Assembly: GCA_916610825.1 (NCBI GenBank) | Contig: OU744447.1 | Span: forward strand, 33,977,073 to 34,041,072 | Length of the DNA stretch: 64,000 nucleotides | Direction: 5' to 3' | Source of the DNA: Haliclystus octoradiatus | Lineage: Eukaryota > Cnidaria > Staurozoa > Stauromedusae > Haliclystidae | Part shown: positions 49,556 to 62,837 of the stretch, in pieces | Position numbering within the stretch: position 1 is the stretch's first letter | Layout of the letters: each line of letters begins with the position of its first letter | Position numbers and translations under genes: made by a program | The notes under the pieces: generated by a model | The model's input: only the letters and a program-made list of their open reading frames with translations | Databases searched by the model: none | What the model was told of the DNA's origin: nothing

Positions 49556-49625
49556 TTAAAGCAAAACGTTAAACGACACAGTTATCTCATATCTTGTTTA
49601 TCAATTTTACTTGAAATTTTTCATC

Positions 49626-50192
49626 ATGGTTAGTTCCCCATCAAAGAAAGTAGCAAAAAAGACTGCCAGTAAAGCATCGCTTCACCCAACGTACAACGAA
49701 ATGATCCAGAAGGCGATCGCAGCGCTGAAAGAGAGGAATGGCGCGTCGAGACAGAAAATTGCCAGCTACATTGTTAGTAATTACACTGGTCTAGGAGAGC
49801 CAAGTAGCGTTACTGCACCACTTCGAAGGGCACTTGTCAAGGCTCTTGCCGCTGGCACAATCATCAACACGAAAGGAACAGGAGCAAGTGGCCGTTTTAA
49901 ATTGGCCAACGTTCCCAAACCAGCAGCAGCGAAGAAGAGTCCCGCAAAAAAGAAGGCAGCTGTTGCAGCCAAACCAAAAGCATCTACTGCTGCCAAGAAG
50001 ACGACCAGTGTAAAGGCTGCTGCTAAAAAGTCACCAGCCAAACGCAAGCCAAAGAGCAAGGTCGTTAAGAAAACCGCCAAGTCCCCCAAAAAAGTGAAGC
50101 CTGTGGCCAAAGGCAAGGCAGCTGCAAGCAAAACCAAGAAAGCCAGCAAGTCTCCTGCCAAGAAATCCAGCAAAGCAGCATCGAAGAAATAA
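49626..50192 (+). CDS. H1: Linker histone H1, unit 5 (promoter displaced)
   Basis: 188 residues with one change, Ala147 to Val (C to T at 50065) in the tail, shared with unit 6. The coding sequence is intact, but its TATA box now lies 2.2 kb upstream, with the transposon between. A transcript from the old promoter would carry a 2-kb leader with several upstream ATGs (for example near 47540), so H1 translation is likely poor unless the transposon offers a new start site or the leader is spliced. The 3' stem-loop is normal. No frame damage yet, consistent with a young insertion or gene conversion. Confidence 0.95.
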   Translation: MVSSPSKKVAKKTASKASLHPTYNEMIQKAIAALKERNGASRQKIASYIVSNYTGLGEPSSVTAPLRRALVKALAAGTIINTKGTGASGRFKLANVPKPAAAKKSPAKKKAAVAAKPKASTAAKKTTSVKAAAKKSPAKRKPKSKVVKKTAKSPKKVKPVAKGKAAASKTKKASKSPAKKSSKAASKK

Positions 50193-50221
50193 TTCAGAAA
50201 GTGTCTGTCTTCCAACAAAAC

Positions 50222-50237
50222 GGCTTTTTTCAAAGCC
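50222..50237 (+). terminator. Histone 3' stem-loop (H1, unit 5)
   Basis: Intact hairpin. An 18-bp deletion lies downstream (near 50296), between TCTGTTT repeats, shared with unit 6. Confidence 0.93.
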
Positions 50238-50450
50238 ACCAAATTAAGTGAAGGATGCCATCTATGCTTGTCTCCCCCGATTATTGTTGTCTGTTTGATT
50301 CATATTTATCGACACTTGATAGTTGGTAATTTTAAGTGACCCTATTCTAATTCTACAACTACAAATTAGCCTATTATAAGTGACACTTGGTGCTGTTCTT
50401 AGGTTTGGCAATGATACAAGTTTAAGTAGTAAAGTTTGTACCTTACTGTT

Positions 50451-50568
50451 GTCTACGACCATATCACTGAGAATGATCCGGTTCTCGTCCGATCCCCGAA
50501 GACAAACTCAGTCGAGCCCACTCAGTAGCGATATGGGTGACCGATTGCGAACAATGGGTGCCGTAGAC
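50451..50568 (+). rRNA. 5S rRNA-like gene, unit 5
   Basis: Identical to unit 1 although flanking sequence in units 5-6 has changes (18-bp deletion upstream, small insertions downstream). T6 run follows. Confidence 0.8.
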
Positions 50569-50986
50569 TTTTTTCATTTATTTTTTTATTATTTTATATT
50601 TTCTCCATATATCTTCCATATCAATTAACAAATATTATACAAGGATTTCAGTGCCAACGACATTTTATTAACCACATTATTATTACCCTGTCTGGCTCAT
50701 TTTAGTAGCCATGCTACCGTAACTAGGACGTAACTAACCTAGCAGAACGACGCCTATATAGAGATGGGACATCACATTAACCTGTAATTTATTGTTTTGG
50801 TAGCACTGCATTATACTTCAAGAATGACATATACTGGCTTAGTAATTATGTATAGAACAATAACCTGAGAAGTAATCATGAAACGTATGATAGGCAGTTA
50901 CTGTGACAGAGATTTAATAAGATCTATTTAGTTGGAGTAATATCAAGGCAGACAGAGCAAAAATGATCAACTTTATTTGATTTGGT

Positions 50987-51002
50987 GGCTTTGAAAAAAG
51001 CC
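50987..51002 (-). terminator. Histone 3' stem-loop (H3, unit 5)
   Basis: Intact minus-strand hairpin; one extra T between it and the stop compared with unit 1. Confidence 0.93.
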
Positions 51003-51033
51003 GGTTTTTTGCAGGCACTAGAATATAGAAGAT

Positions 51034-52140
<1,107 letters not shown>

Positions 52141-52172
52141 TTTCACTGCTTACACAGTGCTCACTTATACCC

Positions 52173-52188
52173 GGCTTTTTTCAAAGCC
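52173..52188 (+). terminator. Histone 3' stem-loop (H4, unit 5)
   Basis: Intact hairpin with ACCA flank. Confidence 0.93.
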
Positions 52189-52976
52189 ACCAAATCAAGT
52201 CAGAGAATTGTTTGATTGCTGTTTTGTGTCATGCGTTATATTTTGTCTCGTTGCATATAAAGTAGTTTAGGTTGATCTGAAAGTAAATGACTGAAATGAA
52301 AAGTTATCGGATCCTAACGTGGCATACTACTAACTTATTACACATGTTTCGTGTTACTGTACCTATCTTCCGGGCGGGCGGGGTGTCAGAATATCCGCGG
52401 AAATTTCAATGTTTATATAATTTTTGTAAAGCATCTGTCCAAGAACCAATAACGAGGCATGTATTGCATGTAACTTGAAGTACGTACTCGTATATTCTGT
52501 ACATATCAGGCAGTGAAATCTGATTTTTTAATATTGATTACGGAAACCGTACCGGATAATAAAATGCCTTCGTTAGATTAATACGACTGCTGCGATCAAT
52601 AATATACCAGTGAGCAATTCGTTCAGTGCAAATAATTGTTGTCATCCTTATTGTATCACCGCATGTCACTAGTTCACAAGTCAATGGAATGCTAATAATA
52701 TAGTTATTACATCAATCAATCAGTAGTGGCGGACACCGGATCGGAAAATAGAATACTGTTTGTGTTTAAAGTCATTATAAATAAAATCATTGGTCAACAT
52801 ACCAGGATCAGACAGATGTGGGGAGGAAGGAGACATATACACACACACACACACAACATACACAGATATAGACGGCCTAAGACACGGTACACGCATGCAA
52901 TAATTGAAACATTACGACAATAGATAAAACGATAAAATTGTGACAACGCAATATGTTTTCTTTGCTTAGATTTGGT
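52189..52976. other. H4-H2B intergenic region, unit 5
   Basis: Non-coding, with about ten substitutions and small indels relative to units 1-4 and a longer (CA)n near 52840-52855. The coding regions on both sides show far fewer changes. Confidence 0.5.
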
Positions 52977-52992
52977 GGCTTTGAAAAAAGCC
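52977..52992 (-). terminator. Histone 3' stem-loop (H2B, unit 5)
   Basis: Intact minus-strand hairpin. Confidence 0.94.
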
Positions 52993-53019
52993 GGGCTATA
53001 GGACTGACGAGTAGACAGT

Positions 53020-53427
53020 CTACTTGCTGCTGGTGAATTTGGTGACGGCCTTGGTGCCTTCACTGACTGCATGTTTGGCCAACTCTCCGGGCAAGAGGAG
53101 ACGGACTGCTGTTTGGATTTCCCTCGATGTGATGGTTGACTTTTTGTTGTACAAAGCCAAACGAGATGCCTCGGCAGCAATACGCTCGAAGATGTCATTG
53201 ACAAATGAGTTCATGATGTTCATTGCCTTGCTAGCGATTCCAGTGTCGGGATGTACTTGTTTGAGAACCTTGTAAATGTAGATGGAGTAACTCTCACGTC
53301 TCTTGCGGTGGCGTTTTGATTTTTCTCCTGGTGCTTTACCTTTCTTGCCGATACCGGCCTTCTTCTCTCCCTTCTTGGCGACTTTAGGTGCCTGCTTTCC
53401 TCCTTTGGCTGCTGCAGCGTCAGACAT
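53020..53427 (-). CDS. H2B: Histone H2B, unit 5
   Basis: 135 residues, protein identical to unit 1, despite several changes in the flanking 3' intergenic region and promoter. Confidence 0.97.
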   Translation of the reverse strand: MSDAAAAKGGKQAPKVAKKGEKKAGIGKKGKAPGEKSKRHRKRRESYSIYIYKVLKQVHPDTGIASKAMNIMNSFVNDIFERIAAEASRLALYNKKSTITSREIQTAVRLLLPGELAKHAVSEGTKAVTKFTSSK

Positions 53428-53771
53428 GATTTAATCAATAAGTTGCAAAACTAACAACGGTAAACAAGTGATCCTGTGTAGGCTGGTGTTGTGAACAACT
53501 GAAGTTTATCGTTTCGCGCGCGGCTTCTTGTATTTGAGCCCTGGAGAGAGTAGGCTCGAAATTGGCGCGAATCGAAACAACAGATCGGGCGCTCATTGAA
53601 ATTGCTTTCCAGTACGTCGGGATGGCCTAGAACAATAGACATGGCTTTTTCGAGCCTTCTCATTACTATTTCAGGCGCGCAGCCCCAAGCCGGAGTCATT
53701 CACAACATTGAACTCAAAGCAAGCGTTTGTCGTAGATTTATCTGTAAACCTACTTCATTAATTTTCTCATC
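53428..53771. promoter_or_regulatory. H2B/H2A bidirectional promoter, unit 5
   Basis: 344 bp with about four substitutions; both E2F-like motifs are unchanged. Confidence 0.68.
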
Positions 53772-54158
53772 ATGTCTGGACGTGGTAAAGGCGGTAAAGC
53801 AAAATCAAAGCCTAAATCGAGATCATCTCGTGCTGGTCTGCAATTTCCAGTTGGTCGTGTTCATCGTATTCTTCGTAAGGGTAACTACGCGAAACGAGTT
53901 GGAGCTGGTGCACCAGTTTACTTGGCCGCTGTTCTCGAATATTTGTCTGCTGAAATCCTCGAGTTAGCAGGTAATGCTGCCCGTGACAACAAGAAGAGCC
54001 GTATTATCCCTCGCCATTTGCAATTGGCTGTGAGGAACGACGAAGAGTTAAACAAACTGTTGTCTGGAGTAACCATTGCCCAAGGTGGTGTTTTACCCAA
54101 CATCCAGGCTGTTCTTCTGCCAAAGAAGACCGAAGCCAAAGCAGCCAAGAAAGCATAA
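53772..54158 (+). CDS. H2A: Histone H2A, unit 5
   Basis: 128 residues, protein identical to unit 1; one silent change (TTG to TTA near 54095). Lys in the L1 loop is kept. Confidence 0.97.
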   Translation: MSGRGKGGKAKSKPKSRSSRAGLQFPVGRVHRILRKGNYAKRVGAGAPVYLAAVLEYLSAEILELAGNAARDNKKSRIIPRHLQLAVRNDEELNKLLSGVTIAQGGVLPNIQAVLLPKKTEAKAAKKA

Positions 54159-54193
54159 GCTCCGTCTACATCATGGCTCAACGTCATCAAACC

Positions 54194-54209
54194 GGCTTTT
54201 TTCAAAGCC
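54194..54209 (+). terminator. Histone 3' stem-loop (H2A, unit 5)
   Basis: Intact hairpin with ACCA flank. Confidence 0.93.
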
Positions 54210-55084
54210 ACCAAATTCAGCAAAGTAACAACCTGTTAGCGATTGTCTTTCTTGTAGTCATTTTATTTTGCCTTGAACTATTTTAATTTAATTTTGACCA
54301 ACCTAGTATGCGTTTGCACAGTACACTACTGTAATCTAGGACACCCCTAACGCGCCGTATTCTAGATTCCCCCTTCAACGCGACCCTCGATTCCAAAACA
54401 GTGCGTTAGCCTCTATGCGTCAACCTCGTCTATAGCTTCAATAAACATGGACGTCTTATAGATAGTAATATCCCTAATGGATAATTTGATTTGCATTTCA
54501 CGACAATGCAAGCCTTTAACCAGTTATTGGTGTTCATACTTTTAAATGCGTTGATCCAAGTTGGACGAAAGGATGGGATCTTTAATACTATATTCTGGGT
54601 TTGTCGACTGCTGTGCATGGCATGGAGTAAACAGTCTGTATGCACTATTTTGACTCCTTGATCAGCTTGTCCACATGTCAGGTATGAATACAATTAACTA
54701 AACATGACAGTAGCCCACTGGAGTAGACTAGCTAATAGGCCCCATAATGTGGAGATCGATCGATTCTATTTCAATTCTACATGTGCAATTTTCCTAATCA
54801 ATCATAGCTTTTTAAATCTGCAAACCTGCGTAGGCCTATGTTGTACAGAATTGAAATCAATATAGCTAGTGTCATATTGTTGAACAGCTGATCCTCATAA
54901 CGGGAAATGGCAATTGCCGCTACACAAGCGTGTCCTTACAGCTCTGATTGTTAGTAGGCTATATATAGTAATATGTTATATTGATCCTGAAATTTCAGGC
55001 TAAAATAGAAATACGGATATTCTGATGTAAAAAAAAGTAATTATTACATGAACATGACAGGAATATAACAGTTATATTTAGATG

Positions 55085-55926
55085 ACCCTACACACTCACT
55101 AGCCTAAGCATAATTATAATTCTAGCTACATTGTAGACAATATGTTGAACTGGCCGATCAACTGTGAAATGATGTGTAAAAGGTGTAGGCTATGCCTAAC
55201 ATAGAGACATGGCAGGGCCCCATGTCTTAACGAACCAGCGAGTTTCACTTGTCAGTGAACAACGGCGATAGAGTCATGTGCACGGAGTACAGTTTTGATT
55301 TCAGATTATTATAACCGACAACGGTGGTTTTGATTTCTCCGGAAAATATGAATGCCGGGCATGAATGACAACTTGATTATGCAATTTAGTTAGTTAATGC
55401 TATGTTCGTATTAATGTAAATACATATAATCAATCTATTGCGCAGCACTAATTTAGTTCACTCATGTCATTATATTAAGACTAGCACCGTATTATCATTA
55501 TTATAACCCTACACACTCACTAGCCTAAGCATAATTATAATTCTAGCTACATTGTAGACAATATGTTGAACTGGCCGATCAACTGTGAAATGATGTGTAA
55601 AAGGTGTAGGCTATGCCTAACATAGAGACATGGCAGGGCCCCATGTCTTAACGAACCAGCGAGTTTCACTTGTCAGTGAACGACGGCGGTAGAGTCATGT
55701 GCACGGAGTACAGTTTTGATTTCAGATTATTATAACCAACAACGGTGGTTTTGATTTCTCCGGAAAATATGAATGCCGGGCATGAATGACAACTTGATTA
55801 TGCAATTTAGTTAGTTAATGCTATGTTCGTATTAATGTAAATACATATAATCAATCTATTGCGCAGCAACTAATTTAGTTCAGTCATGTCATTATATTAA
55901 GACTAGCACCGTATTATCATTATTAT
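55085..55926. repeat. 421-bp tandem duplication in unit 5 spacer
   Basis: Copies at 55085-55505 and 55506-55926 begin CCCTACACACTCACTAGCC and differ by only a few bases. Units 1-3 have the first copy in full and only about 95 bp of the second. Confidence 0.85.
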
Positions 55927-56156
55927 AACAATATTATATCCTATCCAGTATATATCTAATTAACAAATCCTACCAATTGAACCCTATGTGTGTTTATATG
56001 TCTCTTCAGTATTGGTTCTAATACGAACAGAACATGGCGCAGTTGATAGGATATAATATTGTTATAATAATGATAATATGGTGCTAGTAATATAGTGACA
56101 TGAGTGAACCGAATTAGTTGCTGCGCAATAGATTACATGTTATTTACATTAATTAG
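55831..56156. repeat. Fold-back element with replaced centre, unit 5
   Basis: Outer arms match units 1-3, but the centre is a different 133-bp sequence (55929-56061) with its own 17-bp inverted ends, CAATATTATATCCTATC. Confidence 0.7.
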
Positions 56157-58004
56157 TAGGTGTGAATTATCACGAGATACAACAGTTGAGTGTTAATTTT
56201 AATTTTGAGTGTCATGTTAATACCTTAGAATTCAATAAATAAATAATACATAATATAATATAATATAATATAATATATATATAAACAATAAATATGAAGT
56301 ACTTGAAGGAGCACGATTCCAATGAATAATGAAAACTGTGTAGGCTTATAACAAAAGCCAAACACATTGTTTTCAGCTCGTCATACATAATATTGTTGCT
56401 CAAAATTGAACATATATACAGCAGTACATTCAATTGTCCAAACGTCAGACTGTAAACTTCATCCATATTAGGCCTACAGTTTTTCAAGATTTTCAGGATT
56501 TCAAGATTTTAGATTTCAATTTGTTATGTGAACAGCTCAGTCCATCACATTGCGCAGCATCTGAATGTGCAAGAAACCAATTTCGCAAAGTATTTTTTGT
56601 TGTTAGCCAGTCACTCATGTGTGTACAAATGACAGCATGGCGGCCTATCCAGAAACTAAACGCTTGTTGATTAGAACAATATCTTGATAAAGATGATTCA
56701 ACTATTAAAGTAAAGAGTACATGATAATATATTTAAGTAAAACATATAGTATTAATTTATGCGATCTAATGAATAGTATGACAATAAAACATATAGTGCC
56801 CACACTTGCATATGTATAGTGCTCAATGCTAAATATACCGGAGCTTGAATGAATAAGTAACATGAGTATTAAGTAGGCCTACTTGTAGCCTATGTGTAGC
56901 ATTAGTATAGGCCTATAGATATAGCAACCCTGCAAGATTTTTGCCAGAGTTTCGTTCGCCTTTGTTTTTGCTTGTCATTTTTGACGAATTAAATAATGAA
57001 TGAAAAGACAATTCATAAAGGACAGTTAACACTTGAATACAAAATTTCATATATACGGTTAATGTTAGATTATCAAGGAGTACGGCATTGCACAGTAAAA
57101 TTAGTCTGGTAACTGAACGCATTTGCGAGACACAACAGCTTCCACGGGTAAAAAATAATAAAATACGGTACAGCGTAAATATAACAAGTTTGATACAAGA
57201 ACATATCAAAAAATTACCAGCAAGTTACGAAATAATATATTATGAGATTGACAGAGGAACTCTAATCAGTCAGCAAGCTAGACCATTGTGGCAAGAGTAA
57301 CTAGAGAGACTTGATTTGCTGCTCGTATCCTGTTGGAGCCTGCTTATAGTCAGTATGCTGTTGCCCCACTAGCAACCCAATGACAAATGCAATTTACACA
57401 CACACACACAAACTCATAACTAGAATATTGTAAATAATTAATGGCATGAATGCATACAGCACTTGGTTGAAATTCAAAGGTTGAAATGACCAAATAACAT
57501 AATAAATTTGATGTGGTCTGTTGGCATTCAGGGATAACTTAATGCAGAAAACCAATCAGGTATAAAATCAGGTGTGACCAGTCAGGTAGTTAATTGTTGG
57601 CTATTGTCCGTCAGTTTCTCTAGATGAAAAGTTTACATAGTGTTTTCAAAGACCAATTATACAATACAGCTTTGAATCAAATTTGAATAATCATACATTT
57701 ATGGGTGCGTCTATTTGACCGTCTTGACTGTAGTGATATGTGGTCGTCAGTGCATATTGACCGTATTATCTGATGAGTTTGAAGGAGAAAGTGTTGCCAG
57801 TCAAGATAAGAGTGATGTCAATGAAATATTCAGGCCGTCTAATAGAATTGATCGTAAAAGTCACATCAAATATATTACATGGCAACAATAACAACATTTA
57901 GCTATACCCTATTACACACAGTCGATTGGTTTGCTTAATCAAGCTACAGTATTAATTGATTGCATGATATGTGTTTTATCATGTAAGACGCTGGTTTATG
58001 GTTT

Positions 58005-58770
58005 AAAGGTGGGTGTCTGTCTGTAATGGCCGAGGAGCAAAGGTATGGGCTGCAAAATATAATGCCAAAGTCATCAAATGACATTCCTAAAATTCCCCGT
58101 AAAGTCTGAATCATAATCATGGATGTATACAAGCTCAGTCAGCTATATGCAGTGTGGCAATTTCAGACCATTGTGTAGGGTTCAGATTCAGATAAAACTA
58201 CATAGTTAAATTATGTTTGATCGTATATTATGTAGAGTGCTGCTGACCCTACAAGGGTTTCAAGGAAGGAGGGAGATTACATATTACAGTTGATTATTTA
58301 CTTGTAGAGAACGATGTGATAAACGGTAGTTACAAACACACCACTATAATTGCGCCATACACACATTGTGAATGATTGCTACAGCAGAAAGGTGGGTGTC
58401 TGTCTGTAATGGCCGAGGAGCAAAGGTATGGGCTGCAAAATATAATGCCAAAGTCATCAAATGACATTCCTAAAATTCCCCGTAAATTCTGAATCATAAT
58501 CATGGATGTATACATGCTCAGTCAGCTATATGCAGTGTGGCAATTTCAGACCATTGTGTAGGGTTCAGATTCAGATAAAACTACATAGTTAAATTATGTT
58601 TGATCGTATATTATGTAGAGTGCTGCTGACCCTACAAGGGTTTCAAGGAAGGAGGGAGATTACATATTACAGTTGATTATTTACTTGTAGAGAACGATGT
58701 GATAAACGGTAGTTACAAACACACCACTATAATTGCGCCATACACACATTGTAAATGATTGCTACAGCAT
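58005..58770. repeat. 383-bp tandem duplication in unit 5 spacer
   Basis: Copies start at 58005 and 58388 (AAAGGTGGGTGTCTGTCTG). The junction shows AAA microhomology (CAGCAGAAA joined to GGTGGG). Other units have a single copy. Confidence 0.88.
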
Positions 58771-59281
58771 AAATTAGGAATGACCTTCTTATATAGCCGA
58801 CGCAGATCTGAACGGCACTTGACACTCCATATCTGCAGACCATTATTGGCAATCGAATTGATACGATTCCACCAACTACTCTGTTTGGCTCCCAGAATTG
58901 TGAATGTAGCATAATGTAGCATACTGTTGAATAGTATATCTGTATATGATATTAGTAACACTACCAACAACAAAACCATGAACATGTAAAAAATTGAAAG
59001 CCACAAATCTTTTAATTTTTTGAAAACATTTGAAAAAATGTTGTTTTCAGTTCAACTAACAACTACAATCAGCTACAACTCTGGATTAATTAATGATGGT
59101 TGGGTGGTCTTCTGTTGGTGGATTCAAGTTGAAAATAATTGTTGCAATATACTAGTAACTAAATTGGTCAATGTATCTGTATAAATATCAGGCTCGTTTG
59201 AAAGTCAAATAATATTGTTCTATAGGCGATAAAAAGTTCAGACTGCAGTATAGAGGTATAGAGATTACTGCGTAAGAAATG

Positions 59282-59415
59282 AACATTACGACAATAGATA
59301 AAACGATAAAATTGTGACAACGCAATATGTTTTCTTTGCTTAGATTTGGTTGCTTTGAAAAAAGCCGGGTTATAGGACTGACGAGTAGACAGTCTACTTG
59401 CTGCTGGTGAATTTG
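59282..59415 (-). pseudogene. H2B 3'-end fragment in spacer, unit 5
   Basis: 134-bp relic with the same broken closing base pair as units 1-3. Confidence 0.9.
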
Positions 59416-61784
59416 AATTTGTTCTGTATAAATATCAGGCTCATTTTGAAAGTCACATAATATTGCTCTATAGGCGATAAAAAGTTCAGACTGCAGTATA
59501 GAGGTATAGAGATTACTGCGTATGAAATGAATGGGATTTTGGATTGCCCAGTCTATCTCAGAAGTAGGCCTACAGTAATATAGCGTTGATTTTTTTTTCT
59601 ATTATATTATGCAGTGAAGTACCATGATTCGAGCAAAGAATGTTTTTGTTGTTCTTGCTACAGCTATGATGTGCACAGATATTTATGATGCACGAAGGGA
59701 GGGATTTAGTTGTGTAATTCTGTCGATAGATAGCGTACATATATTGATGCATTTATTTGGAATAATGATATATTGAAGAGTTGGAAGTACTTTGATATAG
59801 TGAATTAATTGCATAGAAATCCATATGATTCTCAAAATTTAGAAATGTAAAGGACTCTTTTTGATACGTTTATGCCATGAATAACTAAACTAAATCAGTA
59901 CTCTGCCGGCCTGCTGCAAATCAATAGGCACAGCACATCACAAGGCCTGCATTTGAACATTTACCTCTGTACAATGCCCAACCACCTGGCTGTAGTGACC
60001 ACGTTTGCCATACCTTCGAAAGGCAGCTATGTATTCCAATGTATTTCTGGAAATTGTGTTCGTAAGTTGTCTACTACGTCGCTGCATGCATGGTCATTGC
60101 TAATTTTAAATTTTTCCTTTTCGCTTTCAGGAAGTTTGTTTGGATGTGTATTTCTGCGCAATCTCAGCTGCCTTATTCATAAACGCTTCCAAAGAATATC
60201 TGATTGCTGTTGTCTGTGTCTGTTGTCTCCATTTTTATTTGTTTTCCCCTCTCAGTAACCTATATCTACTCAAGGTTTGATGCGTATCTGCTGCTTCTAG
60301 TGATTGTTGTTCTTATTAGTCGAATCAACTTCCCGCGAGTGCCGCCCTTATGCGATTGGCGTATCCCTAAGCAACGGGTACCATCGAACGTCACAATCAC
60401 ATCGAATGATCGGCCTACAAGTCGTGTCGAATGATTTGATGCAGAAAATGTTGCAGAACGTATCGAAACGAAAACAGAAACTTGATTAACAGTAATTGCT
60501 ACGAAAGCGGTACATCGTCAACAGTATAGCCGTTTACATTGATAGTGCATTATATATTAACCATCAAGCTATACATTTGTACACTGCCGCCGCAACCTAG
60601 ATATGGATTTACAGAATGTACGATGAAACCATCATATAATTATATAGCTATGAAGGAGTGGATATAATCGCATATGCATTGAATGCCTTTAAAATTGCCT
60701 ATTGCAATAGTTAAATACTAATGGCACGGAACAATCTCTCTGTCACTTCACCGTAATATTGGCAGCGTATCAAATTTAGAAACCTACATAAAAACAGAGC
60801 TGAGAGAGTGACGGTCGCTTACTTGCAATTTAATTACGAGAGACTTCTATCGACTGGGAAAGTAAATGTCTACATAATTGTATAGAATTTAATCAAATTT
60901 GAATCTACAATCTTAAATGTTCATCAACCGTATACATGCCTGGCTTCAGAGTTTACTACCTGAGTTGTGCGACCTACATGAAAAACATGCAGGCCCTGCA
61001 CTTCGATTACGACGGTACTCATGAAGATCGAAGGAAGGCCACTTAATTGAACAACATGCCGTGACAAGTACGTATGTGTTCTTTGTTTTGTAGCCTGGTT
61101 GATCGGTAAAGTTTTCACGCGGCCAATTTATTTCAAGCAATAAATTGATACCACTCGTACTTACGAAGTGCCGGTCCTTGAAAGTTTTATGTTAGGCCGG
61201 ATAATGCCGTTCGCACCCACATAGGGTAACTGACTTGCCTCGAAGGTTCTACTGAAACATGTGCTTGTTAGCATGCACCTGTAATAATCTTCAAAATATA
61301 TGCCACTAATGCCATCGGACAGTGACGGATCGACCCCGCGGTATAGGTACGTGATCAGAGTGACAGAATTCTAATGCCCTGTATAGGCATGTCAAACTAG
61401 CTATGAAACTTCGTCAACGCACCATCATACGATTATCTAGTTGAATTCAGTATGATAGTGGTCAATTGGTACATGTTCAAAGGCGTTTGAGTGTATTTGG
61501 CGTGGAAATATTGAAGGGAACAAATGTTAGGGGTCATAACGGGGAAGTGATGTAGAGAGAAAAAGCCATCGTTTTCGGCATACAATGTGTTCACCTGGAT
61601 TCAAGTAACTGATACCGAAAGCCAACAACGGGTTCTTGTGTGCAGAATAGTCTTCACATCTTTAATTGTCGATATTAGATAAGAATGTGTTGAATTTGTG
61701 TGTCGAAAAAGCACAGTTGTGTTAAAAATGAAAGTGAAATCAGTTGCGAGCCTCTGTCTTCAAGACGGTCCGCCTCGTAGCCAG

Positions 61785-61894
61785 TATATAAACAAGAGTT
61801 CTGTTGGCGCGAGGGCATTTCACTTTAAAGCAAAACGTTAAACGACACAGTTATCTCATATCTTGTTTATCAATTTTACTTGAAATTTTTCATC
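61785..61894 (+). promoter_or_regulatory. H1 promoter core and 5' UTR, unit 6
   Basis: TATA box 61785-61793 and CACTTTAAAGC intact; this is the empty site for the unit 5 transposon. Confidence 0.7.
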
Positions 61895-62461
61895 ATGGTT
61901 AGTTCCCCATCAAAGAAAGTAGCAAAAAAGACTGCCAGTAAAGCATCGCTTCACCCAACGTACAACGAAATGATCCAGAAGGCGATCGCAGCGCTGAAAG
62001 AGAGGAATGGCGCGTCGAGACAGAAAATTGCCAGCTACATTGTTAGTAATTACACTGGTCTAGGAAAGCCAAGTAGCGTTACTGCACCACTTCGAAGGGC
62101 ACTTGTCAAGGCTCTTGCCGCTGGCACAATCATCAACACGAAAGGAACAGGAGCAAGTGGCCGTTTTAAATTGGCCAACGTTCCCAAACCAGCAGCAGCG
62201 AAGAAGAGTCCCGCAAAAAAGAAGGCAGCTGTTGCAGCCAAACCAAAAGCATCTACTGCTGCCAAGAAGACGACCAGTGTAAAGGCTGCTGCTAAAAAGT
62301 CACCAGCCAAACGCAAGCCAAAGAGCAAGGTCGTTAAGAAAACCGCCAAGTCCCCCAAAAAAGTGAAGCCTGTGGCCAAAGGCAAGGCAGCTGCAAGCAA
62401 AACCAAGAAAGCCAGCAAGTCTCCTGCCAAGAAATCCAGCAAAGCAGCATCGAAGAAATAA
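61895..62461 (+). CDS. H1: Linker histone H1, unit 6 (Glu58 to Lys, Ala147 to Val)
   Basis: 188 residues. Two changes from units 1-4: Lys for Glu at 58 (G to A at 62066, TGLGKPS), in the globular domain just before the SSVTAPLRRAL helix, and Val at 147 as in unit 5. The first reverses charge on the globular domain. Promoter and stem-loop are intact, so this copy is probably active. Confidence 0.96.
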   Translation: MVSSPSKKVAKKTASKASLHPTYNEMIQKAIAALKERNGASRQKIASYIVSNYTGLGKPSSVTAPLRRALVKALAAGTIINTKGTGASGRFKLANVPKPAAAKKSPAKKKAAVAAKPKASTAAKKTTSVKAAAKKSPAKRKPKSKVVKKTAKSPKKVKPVAKGKAAASKTKKASKSPAKKSSKAASKK

Positions 62462-62490
62462 TTCAGAAAGTGTCTGTCTTCCAACAAAAC

Positions 62491-62506
62491 GGCTTTTTTC
62501 AAAGCC
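62491..62506 (+). terminator. Histone 3' stem-loop (H1, unit 6)
   Basis: Intact hairpin; the 18-bp downstream deletion is shared with unit 5. Confidence 0.93.
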
Positions 62507-62719
62507 ACCAAATTAAGTGAAGGATGCCATCTATGCTTGTCTCCCCCGATTATTGTTGTCTGTTTGATTCATATTTATCGACACTTGATAGTTGGTAATT
62601 TTAAGTGACCCTATTCTAATTCTACAACTACAAATTAGCCTATTATAAGTGACACTTGGTGCTGTTCTTAGGTTTGGCAATGATACAAGTTTAAGTAGTA
62701 AAGTTTGTACCTTACTGTT

Positions 62720-62837
62720 GTCTACGACCATATCACTGAGAATGATCCGGTTCTCGTCCGATCCCCGAAGACAAACTCAGTCGAGCCCACTCAGTAGCGA
62801 TATGGGTGACCGATTGCGAACAATGGGTGCCGTAGAC
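62720..62837 (+). rRNA. 5S rRNA-like gene, unit 6
   Basis: Identical to units 1, 2, 3 and 5; T6 run follows. Confidence 0.8.

Larger units (their letters stand above)
54210..61784. other. Long spacer, units 5 to 6 (rearranged)
   Basis: Non-coding. It holds a 421-bp tandem duplication, a fold-back element with a new centre, a 383-bp tandem duplication and the H2B relic. Many single-base differences from units 1-3. No gene seen. Confidence 0.5.

Noticed and set aside
57944..58515. Duplicated 61-62 codon frames in unit 5 spacer as a gene pair
   Set aside because: They are copies created by the 383-bp tandem duplication of non-coding spacer.
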